From NCBI GenBank assembly GCA_949419965.1, contig CASPAC010000008.1, forward strand, positions 1 through 52,286: 52,286 nt of DNA, read 5' to 3'. Positions 1-6,962 of this stretch are shown piece by piece. The position numbers and the translations under genes were made by a program. The notes beneath the pieces were generated by a model, which had not been told where the DNA came from, ran no database searches, and worked only from the letters and a program-made list of their open reading frames with translations. The stretch comes from Bacteroidales bacterium. Its GTDB lineage: Bacteria > Bacteroidota > Bacteroidia > Bacteroidales > Rikenellaceae. Positions within the stretch are counted from its first letter, which is position 1. Every line of letters starts with the position of its first letter.

Positions 1-1027
1 GCACGGCGTCGGCGAAACGGAACCCGTAGAACTCCTCGAAGCGCCGGATACGCTTCAGACAAGCCACATCGCCGTTGGCGATGAACCCCATGGGGCACTC
101 GTCTCCGTCGACAAAATGGTAGTTGTTCTTGACGACCATCAGCATGTCGCCGCTCTCGATCTCCTCCTCGGCGTAGAGCACATTGCGCCGGATGCCCTCG
201 TTGTAGCGGTTGGCGCGTTTGTTCGAACGCGTGATGACGATGGTTTCGTCGCGCCCGTAGAGCGCATAGCAATCCTGCAACTTTTCGAGGAAGTCGCCGC
301 CCTCCAAAGCCTCGATGTCGGGAAAATCCATCCGGAACCGGGGGATGTCGAGGATGTTGTTCTCGAGCATGCAACGCACCAGCGTGGCGTTGAACAGAAT
401 GCCCGACTCGGCCTGCTGGCGCACCACCTCGTCCAACGTGTTGTAGACCACGTCGCCATAGGCGTCCAACGTACGCGGATCGAGCGCCGGACTGGAATCG
501 CTGCCCACGGGCGGCAGCTGAGCGTCGTCGCCCACCAGAATCAACCGGCAGGCACGCCCGTTGCGCACATACTGCACCAGGTCCTGCAAGAGCGATCCGC
601 TCCCGAACCAGGCTCCGTCGGCCGTGCGGTCGGGCAGCATCGAAGCCTCGTCGACGATGAAGACCGCATCGCGCTCGGGGTTGACGTCGAGCGAATATTT
701 CGACTCGCAGTCGCCGCTCGTACGCTGGCGGTAGATGCGCTTATGGATCGTGAGGGCCTTTTCGCGGGAATAGCGCGCCAGCACCTTGGCCGCCCGGCCG
801 GTCGGCGCGAGCAGAACGGGTTTGATTCCCAACTCCTTGAGCGCATCGACCAAAGCGGCGATGAGCGTCGTTTTTCCGGTTCCGGCATAACCGTTCAGCA
901 CGAAAATGCGCGAGAAATCCTCGTCGGCGAGGTATTCGGACAAACTTTCTATGATTTTTTTTTGCCCGGGAGTTGTTTCAAAACAAATTTTAGCGTAAAT
1001 TTGGGACGCAATACGTGTGCTGAACAT
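1..1027 (-). CDS. PIF1/RecD-like ATP-dependent DNA helicase (C-terminus outside window)
   Basis: Reading frame open from an ATG at 1027 to the left edge; about 342 codons are visible and the C-terminal part is missing. Seen: Walker A GYAGTGKTT near residues 46-54, APTGRAA near 74-80, the DEAS Walker B near 126-129 and a GDDAQLPPVG motif near 165, the standard order for superfamily 1B helicases of the RecD/PIF1/TraA type. Family knowledge: 5'-3' DNA unwinding in the cytoplasm, often in recombination or repair. Bacteroidales commonly carry a short stand-alone version annotated as an AAA-family ATPase or exodeoxyribonuclease-like protein. It is divergent from the 1078 gene. The exact role (RecD2-like or PIF1-like) cannot be decided without the C-terminus. 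Confidence 0.85.
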   Translation of the reverse strand, partial: MFSTRIASQIYAKICFETTPGQKKIIESLSEYLADEDFSRIFVLNGYAGTGKTTLIAALVDALKELGIKPVLLAPTGRAAKVLARYSREKALTIHKRIYRQRTSGDCESKYSLDVNPERDAVFIVDEASMLPDRTADGAWFGSGSLLQDLVQYVRNGRACRLILVGDDAQLPPVGSDSSPALDPRTLDAYGDVVYNTLDEVVRQQAESGILFNATLVRCMLENNILDIPRFRMDFPDIEALEGGDFLEKLQDCYALYGRDETIVITRSNKRANRYNEGIRRNVLYAEEEIESGDMLMVVKNNYHFVDGDECPMGFIANGDVACLKRIRRFEEFYGFRFADAV

Positions 1028-1046
1028 TCGAGTTTACCGTTTCGGG

Positions 1047-1054
1047 CAAAATTA
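1047..1054 (-). promoter_or_regulatory. -7 box of the helicase gene
   Basis: TAATTTTG on the minus strand matches the Bacteroidota TAnnTTTG -7 element and ends 20 bases before the helicase ATG. No clear TTTG -33 element is seen at the expected spacing. Confidence 0.45.
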
Positions 1055-1077
1055 ACAACAAATACTTAATTTAAAAA

Positions 1078-1713
1078 ATGAAAAGAATCTTCCAAATCAT
1101 TCTTGCGCTGGTCATCGTGGCGCTGGTCTATGTGATCTACGACCAGATCTCCACCCCGATCCGTTTCGAAAATGAACTGAAAGCCCGCAAAGCGCAGGTC
1201 ATCGAACGCATCAAGGACATCCGTACGGCTCAGCGCGCCTACAAGTCGAAGTATCAGCGCTTCACGGGCGACTTCGACACGCTGGCAGCCTTCATTCTGG
1301 CCGACACGCTGGAAATGGAGCGCAAGATCGTCGACGAGGACGACTCGGTGGGCATGGCCCAGCTTAAGAAAGCCGGCAAGAAAAACGTGGAGAAATTCAA
1401 GGTGGCCGTCATCGACACCATCTTCTCGCCCAAGGTGCTGACCAAGGCCGACGTGGAGCAGCTGCGCTTCATCCCCGGCACGGACAACAAGGCCCAGTAC
1501 ATCATGGAGGCCGGTCTGATCGCCACCGAATCGAAGGTCGTGATTCCGGTCGTGGAGTGCCGCGCCCCCTACAAGATGTTCCTCGACACGGTCGAATTCC
1601 GCCAGGAGTTCATCAATCTGGTCGACGACCAGGTCAACAACTTCAACCGCTACCCCGGCGTCAAGTTCGGCTCGATGGAAGCAGGTAACAATGAAGCAGG
1701 CAACTGGGAGTAA
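1078..1713 (+). CDS. conserved membrane-anchored protein of unknown function
   Basis: A 211-residue protein with one hydrophobic N-terminal segment (about residues 4-22, IILALVIVALVYVIY) followed directly by a charged, probably coiled-coil stretch (residues 30-60) and a soluble region. The layout resembles a signal-anchor or pseudopilin-like protein facing the periplasm, but no function can be named. It is the first gene of a three-gene set in which each following gene overlaps the one before (23 bases with the DUF3822 gene, which overlaps rsmD by 13), so translation is probably coupled. Start: first ATG, placed just after an A-rich leader. Confidence 0.8.
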   Translation: MKRIFQIILALVIVALVYVIYDQISTPIRFENELKARKAQVIERIKDIRTAQRAYKSKYQRFTGDFDTLAAFILADTLEMERKIVDEDDSVGMAQLKKAGKKNVEKFKVAVIDTIFSPKVLTKADVEQLRFIPGTDNKAQYIMEAGLIATESKVVIPVVECRAPYKMFLDTVEFRQEFINLVDDQVNNFNRYPGVKFGSMEAGNNEAGNWE

Positions 1714-2320
1714 CGCTTCGCGTTTCACGAACAAGGTGTCCATTCAGCAATCGTTGGATGGACACTCTTTTTCCGTTGCGGGGCTCGAATGGATCCTGCC
1801 GGGCGGCGATGCCGTGACGGTGGAGGTGCTGACGCCCCGGACCCTGCTGGTGCCGGCCGAACTTTTCGACGCCGCGGAAGTCTCCGAACTCCTGGCCTCG
1901 GCAGGCATGGCCTGCGGAGAAGGACAACGGGCGGTCTGGAGCGCTCCGGCGCCGGTCGGCCCGAAAACGGCGGCCGTGGCGGTGATGGTCGTAGCAGCCG
2001 AAGCGGCGCAACTCATCGACGAGCGCCTGGGCGACCGCGCAGTCTTCACCACCCCGCTGCTGGAGAAAACGACCGACGCACCCCCCACCGTCCGGCTCGA
2101 ACTCAGAGGCGGCATCCTATATATAAAGGTGTTCGCCGGCACACTGCGCATGGCCGAAACCATTCCGGCTGCCAGCGAAGCGGACATCCGCTATCTGGTC
2201 GACCGGCTTGGCCGGGCATTTCCGCTCGAGGAGATGCGCCTGCTGCTGAGCGGCGCTGATGCCAAGAAGATGCGCAAACTGATCGGCAGCCGATTCAAGA
2301 AAGTGATATGCGAATCATAA
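1691..2320 (+). CDS. DUF3822 family protein
   Basis: A 209-residue protein that fits the Bacteroidetes DUF3822 family, which has an ASKHA/actin-like fold and typically sits next to rsmD, as here. Function unknown. Its ATG lies inside the end of the previous gene (23-base overlap) and its end overlaps rsmD by 13 bases, so the three are one operon. No membrane segment or catalytic motif is obvious; the sequence is rich in Ala, Leu and Glu. The assignment relies on size, context and remembered family features, so it is moderate. Confidence 0.7.
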   Translation: MKQATGSNASRFTNKVSIQQSLDGHSFSVAGLEWILPGGDAVTVEVLTPRTLLVPAELFDAAEVSELLASAGMACGEGQRAVWSAPAPVGPKTAAVAVMVVAAEAAQLIDERLGDRAVFTTPLLEKTTDAPPTVRLELRGGILYIKVFAGTLRMAETIPAASEADIRYLVDRLGRAFPLEEMRLLLSGADAKKMRKLIGSRFKKVICES

Positions 2321-2862
2321 GCGGCAAATACAAGGGCCGGGCCATCAACCCGCCCCGCAACCTGCGGGCGCGTCCAACAACGGATTTCGCCAAAGAGAAT
2401 CTGTTCAACGTGCTGGACAACCTGGTGGATTTCGAGGAATGCGACGTACTCGACCTTTTTGCCGGCACGGGATCGATCAGCTACGAATTCGCATCCCGCG
2501 GCGCCCGGAGCGTCACATCGGTGGAGATCAATCCGGTGCACCACAATTTCATCCGGCAGACGGCCGCCCAGCTCGGCATCGAACGCTTCTATCCGGTCAA
2601 GGCGAATGTTTTTCTCTATCTGAAGAGTTGCGCCAAGCAGTTCGACATCATTTTTTCCGACGCTCCCTACGATCTGGAGGGCAGCGAACGGGTCGTCGAA
2701 CAGGTGCTCGGCAGCGGATTGCTGCGCCCGGAGGGAATATTCATCTTCGAACACTCGAAGAAAATGGATTTTTCCGCTTATCCGGAGTTCTGGCAATTAA
2801 GGAGTTACGGAAGCGTGCAATTTTCTTTCTTCAAAAAAGGCCGAATTTGTTTGGAGTTATGA
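2308..2862 (+). CDS. rsmD: 16S rRNA (guanine(966)-N(2))-methyltransferase
   Basis: A 184-residue class I SAM methyltransferase. Seen: the RsmD opening MRIISGKYKGR, the conserved RPTTDFAKENLFNVL region, the SAM-binding DLFAGTGS loop near residues 49-56 and SVEIN near 71-75. The catalytic tetrapeptide, normally (D/N)PP(Y/F), reads D-A-P-Y at 118-121, so the second position carries Ala for Pro. Family role: methylates N2 of G966 of 16S rRNA in the assembling 30S subunit. Full length for the family. Last gene of the 1078-2862 operon. Confidence 0.93.
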   Translation: MRIISGKYKGRAINPPRNLRARPTTDFAKENLFNVLDNLVDFEECDVLDLFAGTGSISYEFASRGARSVTSVEINPVHHNFIRQTAAQLGIERFYPVKANVFLYLKSCAKQFDIIFSDAPYDLEGSERVVEQVLGSGLLRPEGIFIFEHSKKMDFSAYPEFWQLRSYGSVQFSFFKKGRICLEL

Positions 2863-2880
2863 AAATTTGTACTACCTTTG
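2850..2880 (+). promoter_or_regulatory. promoter of tRNA-Asp
   Basis: TTTG at 2850-2853, 19 bases, then TACCTTTG at 2873-2880. This is an exact match to the Bacteroidota consensus. It overlaps the 3' end of rsmD and places the transcript start a few bases before the tRNA. Confidence 0.75.
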
Positions 2881-2898
2881 CATTCGCAATCAGCAAAC

Positions 2899-2972
2899 GG
2901 TGCGTTAGTTCAGCTGGTTAGAATACGTGCCTGTCACGCACGGGGTCAGGGGTTCGAGTCCCCTACGCACCG
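2899..2972 (+). tRNA. tRNA-Asp (GTC)
   Basis: Cloverleaf drawn by hand: acceptor GGTGCGT (2899-2905) pairs with ACGCACC (2965-2971), discriminator G at 2972. The anticodon stem CGTGC/GCACG (2926-2930 and 2938-2942) encloses a CTGTCAC loop with anticodon GTC at 2933-2935. The T-arm contains GGTTCGAGTCC. CCA is not encoded. It stands alone between its own promoter and terminator. Confidence 0.97.
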
Positions 2973-2985
2973 CAAAAAATCGAGA

Positions 2986-3026
2986 GAAACACTGCAAAAC
3001 AACAAATTGCAGTGTTTCTTCTTTTG
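2986..3026 (+). terminator. Rho-independent terminator of tRNA-Asp
   Basis: GAAACACTGCAA (2986-2997), a 9-base loop, TTGCAGTGTTTC (3007-3018): a perfect 12-bp stem followed by a T-rich tail. Confidence 0.88.
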
Positions 3027-3189
3027 TACGGTTCTGCAAAAAACGAGGCGGGGAAAGTTTATTCGTATGCCCGAAACGGCAGCGACAACGACAAGCCGTC
3101 ATCTAAAGTCATAAACTCGCAACATGCCGTTATCCGCTGAAAACGGGATTTCGGCTCCGCCTCTTTGAGGGAAGAAAGCGGGCCTGACC

Positions 3190-3219
3190 TTGGAATATTG
3201 GCGGTAACTTCGTATCTTG
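3190..3219 (+). promoter_or_regulatory. promoter of the ROK kinase gene
   Basis: TTGG at 3190-3193, 19 bases, then TATCTTG at 3213-3219, one base short of TAnnTTTG. The leader to the ATG at 3282 is about 55 bases. Nothing else is visible between the tRNA terminator and this promoter. Confidence 0.6.
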
Positions 3220-3281
3220 CAACGAAAAAATAACCTTTCCCGAAGGAACCGACTGAAAAACCAACAAACAACCAACCCAAA

Positions 3282-4403
3282 ATGTATAAATTCGACAACC
3301 GCATAGTCATCACGCTCGATGCAGGCGGCACGAATTTCGTGTTCGGGGCCATGCAGGCCAACAAATTCATTGTGGAACCGATCACCATGCCGTCGAACGC
3401 CCACGACCTGGACCTCTGCCTCTCGACGATGGTGGGAGGCTTCCGCCAGATCATCGACCGGCTGGCGGAGAAGCCCGTGGCCATCAGCTTCGCTTTCCCG
3501 GGCCCGGCCGACTACCCCAACGGCATCATCGGCGGCTATCTGCCCAACTTCCCGTCGTTCCGCGACGGTGTGGCGCTGGGACCTTTCCTGGAGTATCAAT
3601 TCGGCATCCCGGTGTTCATCAACAATGACGGCGACCTGTTCGCCTATGGCGAAGCGCTGGGCGGCGCACTGCCCGAAGTGAACGCCCGGCTCGAGGCACT
3701 CGGCAGTCCGAAGCGCTACAAGAATCTTTTGGGCTACACGTTTGGCACGGGCTTCGGCATCGGCATGGTGGTGGACAACCGGCTGAACCGGGGCGACAAC
3801 TCGTGCGTGGAGACTTTCTGCCTGCGCCACAAGAAGATGCCCGGCGTAATCGTCGAGGAGGGCGTGGCCGTGCGTGCTGTGAAACGGGTATACGCCGAAC
3901 TCTCCGGCGATACGGGCCACTCGTACGAACCGAAAGAGATATGCGAGATAGCGGACGGCATGCGCGAGGGCAACCGGGAGGCGGCGCAGCAGGCATTTGC
4001 CGAACTGGGCGAAATAGCCGGCGACGCCATGGCCGCGGCCGTAACCCTCACCGATGGTCTGATCGTCATTGGCGGCGGGATCACGGCGGCGCGCAAATAC
4101 ATCATGCCGGCGCTGCTCCGGGAGTTGCGTGCGAAGATGCACACCGTCAAGGGCGAAGAACTCGACCGCGTGCAGATGAAAGTCTACGATCTGGACAACG
4201 ATGAAGAGTTCAAGGCATTCGCCAAGGGCGAGATGCGGCCGCTACAAGTCTATGGAACGGACCGCTACGTGGCCTACGACCCGCAGAAACGCATCGGCGT
4301 GACGATCTCGAAACTCGGCGCCAGCAAGGCCATTTCGGTGGGCGCCTATGCTTTCGCCTTGAGCCGTCTCGACGCTGAAGCCGACAAGGAGTCGAAGCAG
4401 TAA
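3282..4403 (+). CDS. ROK family sugar kinase (glucokinase-like)
   Basis: A 373-residue ROK-family protein without the N-terminal helix-turn-helix of ROK repressors, so probably a kinase. Seen: phosphate-binding DAGGTN at 13-18, NND with the likely catalytic Asp116, GTGFGIG around 155-161 and a GGGI loop in the C-terminal half. The usual ROK zinc motif CxCGxxGC is absent; the corresponding stretch (residues 171-186) has only two separated Cys. Family knowledge: ATP-dependent phosphorylation of glucose, N-acetylmannosamine or related hexoses in the cytoplasm. The sugar cannot be assigned here. It is a single gene with its own promoter and terminator. Confidence 0.85.
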   Translation: MYKFDNRIVITLDAGGTNFVFGAMQANKFIVEPITMPSNAHDLDLCLSTMVGGFRQIIDRLAEKPVAISFAFPGPADYPNGIIGGYLPNFPSFRDGVALGPFLEYQFGIPVFINNDGDLFAYGEALGGALPEVNARLEALGSPKRYKNLLGYTFGTGFGIGMVVDNRLNRGDNSCVETFCLRHKKMPGVIVEEGVAVRAVKRVYAELSGDTGHSYEPKEICEIADGMREGNREAAQQAFAELGEIAGDAMAAAVTLTDGLIVIGGGITAARKYIMPALLRELRAKMHTVKGEELDRVQMKVYDLDNDEEFKAFAKGEMRPLQVYGTDRYVAYDPQKRIGVTISKLGASKAISVGAYAFALSRLDAEADKESKQ

Positions 4404-4427
4404 TCCGCAACGCCCCGTTTTTGTCAA

Positions 4428-4460
4428 GCGGCGATTCCTTAGGGGTCGCCGCCTTTTTTT
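4428..4460 (+). terminator. terminator of the ROK gene
   Basis: GCGGCGA (4428-4434) pairs with TCGCCGC (4446-4452) around an 11-base loop containing CC/GG; seven T follow at 4454-4460. Confidence 0.85.
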
Positions 4461-4554
4461 GCCGCAATTAGCCAACATGGGCCGTATTGCGGCGGACCCG
4501 CGGAGCGACTAAGCAGGCAAAAAAGCGGCACAAGGCCGGATTTTGGAAATTTTA

Positions 4555-4586
4555 TTGCAGAATTGAGCCGGAACGAAGTATCTTTG
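4555..4586 (+). promoter_or_regulatory. promoter of the nitroreductase gene
   Basis: TATCTTTG at 4579-4586 is a perfect -7 element; TTG at 4555-4557 is a possible, loosely spaced -33. In the leader, TCCGTAATCCG (4592-4602) resembles the word found upstream of the AraC gene (11678-11690) and the flavodoxin gene (5891-5902). Confidence 0.65.
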
Positions 4587-4608
4587 TCCTGTCCGTAATC
4601 CGTGAAAC

Positions 4609-5250
4609 ATGGCAGACAACTATCTGGGACGCAAGATGGAAGAATACTTCACGCGCCCGAACCGCCGCGACACCCGGCGTCCGGCAAGAACGCTCGAACA
4701 ACTTCTGCTGAAAAACCGCAGCCACCGCGGCTACGACGCCCGTTTCGCAGTGCGGGAAGACCAACTGCGCAGCATCATCGGTGTAAACGCCCGCATCCCC
4801 TCGGCCCGCAACCAACAGGTGCTGCGATTCCGGCCCGTGCTGGCCGCCGAAGCATCCAAAGTGCTCGGACACATCCGCCTGGGCGGCGCTCTGCCGGAGA
4901 TGCGGCTGCCGCTGCCGGGCACGGAGCCCAATGCGTTCATCATCATCTGCTCAACGGTCGAAGAGAGCCGCTATGTCGACATCGACCTGGGCATTTCGGC
5001 GCAGAGCATGCTGCTGCGGGCTGTCGAGATGGGGCTCAACGGCATCTGCATCGGGGCTTTCGACAAGGAAGCGATCCGGCGCGAGTTCGATCTGCCCTAC
5101 GACCCGCTGCTGATCCTCGCCGTCGGCCGGGGCATCGAACGGATCGAGCTCGATGAAATCGGCGAAAACGAAAGCCATGCCTATTACCGCGACGAGCAGG
5201 GCACACACCATGTACCGAAACTGCGAACCGAATCGTTGATCCTCGAATAA
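4609..5250 (+). CDS. nitroreductase family protein
   Basis: A 213-residue FMN-dependent nitroreductase-like protein. Seen: NRSHRGYDARFAV (residues about 36-48), the family's FMN phosphate-binding RSxRxY region, then IPSARNQQ and the C-terminal AVGRG segment. The family reduces nitroaromatics, quinones or flavins with NAD(P)H as soluble dimers; the substrate is not predictable. The N-terminal about 30 residues are an Arg-rich extension. Flanked by its own promoter and terminator. The TCCGTAATCCG word in its leader suggests shared control with the redox genes downstream. Confidence 0.85.
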   Translation: MADNYLGRKMEEYFTRPNRRDTRRPARTLEQLLLKNRSHRGYDARFAVREDQLRSIIGVNARIPSARNQQVLRFRPVLAAEASKVLGHIRLGGALPEMRLPLPGTEPNAFIIICSTVEESRYVDIDLGISAQSMLLRAVEMGLNGICIGAFDKEAIRREFDLPYDPLLILAVGRGIERIELDEIGENESHAYYRDEQGTHHVPKLRTESLILE

Positions 5251-5258
5251 CCCACAGA

Positions 5259-5291
5259 GAAGCGGCAGCCGGAAGGTTGCCGTTTCTTTTT
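5259..5291 (+). terminator. terminator of the nitroreductase gene
   Basis: GAAGCGGCAGCC (5259-5270), loop GGAA, GGTTGCCGTTTC (5275-5286): 12 pairs with two G-T wobbles, then TTTTT. Confidence 0.88.
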
Positions 5292-5306
5292 GCCGCCGAC
5301 CGATAC

Positions 5307-5384
5307 GGATTCCGGAATCCGCTACCCTTTTTACGGTTTCTGCCGCACGGACATTCGCTCCGCAGCCGGAAAGTCCTATCTTTG
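5307..5384 (+). promoter_or_regulatory. promoter and palindrome ahead of the 4Fe-4S fragment
   Basis: TATCTTTG at 5377-5384 is a clean -7 element with no clear -33. At 5307-5320 GGATTCCGGAATCC is a perfect 14-bp palindrome containing TCCGGAATCCG with the following base, close to the TCCGGTAATCCG word near the AraC and flavodoxin promoters. Confidence 0.55.
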
Positions 5385-5469
5385 TGCGGAATCGGCGGGG
5401 CGGCAGCATATCCGGAGAGACCCGGGACTGCGCCGCCACGGCTGAAAAACACCCAAAATCGCATTGTCC

Positions 5470-5550
5470 ATGAAAAACATCCGTATCCTCGCCGCCCTGC
5501 TGCTCTGCGCATGTGCGGCAAACTGCGCCGGGAGACGGAGGCCGCCGTAG
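5470..5550 (+). other. 26-codon lipoprotein-signal-like leader ORF
   Basis: ATG at 5470 opens a 26-residue frame beginning MKNIRILAALLLCACAA: charged N-terminus, hydrophobic core, then Cys residues as in a lipobox. It stops at a TAG (5548-5550). It lies about 85 bases after the promoter and overlaps, in another frame, the start of the 4Fe-4S fragment. It looks like the export signal of a gene whose body has been lost or shifted out of frame. A leader peptide is the alternative. Confidence 0.4.
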
Positions 5551-5870
5551 CGTGGTGCTCCGCCACGGCAGCCGAAAAGGACTATGCGACAGCTATTTCC
5601 GGGCTCGAAAAATTCACCTGGCACGGTCATTGCATGTACGGCGGCCATTGTGCTCCCTGCACGGCCGGAGTCGACATCGCCGCGGTCAACAAGTTCCGCA
5701 ACCTCTGCCCCGACGACGGCCCGATTCCCGAAACGGTGCGCGAACACTACCGGGGACTGACGCACCACGCGTCCGAATGCGTTGCGTGCGGCGCCTGCGA
5801 AAACCGCTGCCCGTTCGGCATCGGCATCGTGGAAGCCATGCGCCGGGCCGCCGGACGATTCGGCTACTGA
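5511..5870 (+). pseudogene. C-terminal 4Fe-4S remnant of an aldo/keto reductase
   Basis: Only the C-terminal ferredoxin-like tail (about 120 residues from the ATG at 5511) of an AKR of the two-cluster type is present; the TIM-barrel catalytic domain is absent. Seen: HCMYGGHCAPCTAGVDI, where family members usually read CMYCGHCxPC, so one cluster cysteine has become Gly. The second site, ECVACGACENRCPFGI, is intact. The frame continues upstream to about 5277 without family-like sequence and overlaps the signal-peptide ORF at 5470 in another frame. Best read as a decayed gene; a small expressed ferredoxin is possible, since a promoter precedes it. An intact paralogue is at 9480-10613. Confidence 0.65.
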
Positions 5871-5890
5871 CCGGCGAAAACGGTTGCGAA

Positions 5891-5937
5891 TCCGGTAATC
5901 CGGATAGGCACGCACCGCACCGGAGCACGTATCTTTG
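5891..5937 (+). promoter_or_regulatory. flavodoxin promoter with putative AraC operator
   Basis: TATCTTTG at 5930-5937 is a perfect -7 element. TCCGGTAATCCG at 5891-5902 is the same 12-base word as at 11679-11690 upstream of the AraC gene and lies just upstream of the expected -33 region, as for an activator site. Confidence 0.6.
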
Positions 5938-5965
5938 TCCCTGCAAACAGAAAACGAAACGCAAA

Positions 5966-6523
5966 ATGAAAACCCTTGCTTACCTGATGGCTTTCGCCGC
6001 CCTGGCAACTGTCCCCGAAACCGCCGGAGCGCAACCTTCGTCCGGCTCCAAGGCACTGGTCGTCTATTTCACCCACAGCGGCAACACGCGCACCGTGGCC
6101 CGGCAGATCGCCCGCGCTGCGGGAGCCGACCTGCTGGAAATCGTCCCCGAAACACCCTATCCGGCCGAATACCGGGCCTGCGTCGAACAGGCGAAAAAAG
6201 AGATCGCCGCCGGCGTACGTCCCGCCATCTCCACCCCGATTCCCGACCTTTCCGCTTACGACACCCTCTACATAGGATCGCCCTGCTGGTGGGCCGCCAT
6301 CGCGCCGCCCGTCGCCACTTTCCTCGAAGCGTGCGACCTCTCGGGCAAGACGCTGGCCCCCTTCATGACCCACGAAGGCAGCCGCATGGGCCGCACCGTC
6401 GACGATCTGCGCAAGCTCTGCCCTGCAGCAACGGTCACCGAAGGGCTCGCCGTGCGCGGAAGCGCGGCCGGCCAGGCGGCACCCGCAATCGACGCATGGT
6501 TGAACAACATCGGCCGGCGCTAA
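5966..6523 (+). CDS. exported flavodoxin family protein
   Basis: A 185-residue protein. Residues 1-20 are a signal peptide (MKTLAYLMAFAALATVPETAGAQ region). The flavodoxin fold starts with ALVVYFTHSGNTRTVA, where the TxSGNT-like loop binds FMN phosphate; IGSPCWWAAIAPPV contributes the flavin-side Trp loop. Flavodoxins carry one or two electrons; this secreted flavodoxin_4-like type is common in gut Bacteroidetes, with unknown partners. The ATG at 5966 is chosen because it gives the signal peptide; the frame extends upstream without merit. First gene of a run with DUF1893 (1-base gap), TonB receptor, ECF S component and AKR. Confidence 0.88.
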   Translation: MKTLAYLMAFAALATVPETAGAQPSSGSKALVVYFTHSGNTRTVARQIARAAGADLLEIVPETPYPAEYRACVEQAKKEIAAGVRPAISTPIPDLSAYDTLYIGSPCWWAAIAPPVATFLEACDLSGKTLAPFMTHEGSRMGRTVDDLRKLCPAATVTEGLAVRGSAAGQAAPAIDAWLNNIGRR

Positions 6524-6524
6524 G

Positions 6525-6962
6525 ATGGCTGCCCCGCTGAATCGGGCCGAACGGCAACGGCTCATCGACCGTCTCCATGCCGAACGGTGCTCCTGCGTCA
6601 TCCGCAACGGCGAACAGACACGCACGTTCAACGAACGGGGCGTCAAGGACCTCTACCGGCTGCTGACCGAAGAACCGGAGCTGCTGCGCGGAGCCTTCGT
6701 GGCCGACAAGGTAGTGGGCAAGGGAGCCGCCGCGCTGATGATTCTGGGCAGCGTGGAGGAAGTCTACACCGACGTTGCCAGCACGGCTGCGCTGGAACTC
6801 TTTGCACGGCATGGCGTGGAGGTGGAATGCGCCCTCGAAGTGCCGCAGATCGTCAACCGCGCCCGCACGGGCCGCTGTCCGGTCGAAACGCTCTGTCTCG
6901 ACTGCCGCACGGCCGAAGAGTGCCTGGAACCGATACGCAACTTCATACGGAATAATTCATGA
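6525..6962 (+). CDS. DUF1893 domain protein
   Basis: A 145-residue cytosolic protein matching DUF1893: an RLHAERCSCVIRNG opening, GAFVADKVVGKGAAALM in the middle and a Cys-rich C-terminus (residues about 125-138, CPVETLCLDCRTAEEC). The fold is cytidine-deaminase-like and the function is unknown; the cysteines could hold a metal. It begins one base after the flavodoxin stop and overlaps the TonB receptor start by 4 bases (ATGA), so it is co-translated with both. Confidence 0.8.
   Translation: MAAPLNRAERQRLIDRLHAERCSCVIRNGEQTRTFNERGVKDLYRLLTEEPELLRGAFVADKVVGKGAAALMILGSVEEVYTDVASTAALELFARHGVEVECALEVPQIVNRARTGRCPVETLCLDCRTAEECLEPIRNFIRNNS

Noticed and set aside
5277..5510. Upstream extension of the 4Fe-4S fragment as one 197-residue gene
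   Set aside because: The extra N-terminal part lies partly before the promoter and inside the previous terminator region and shows no AKR-like sequence.
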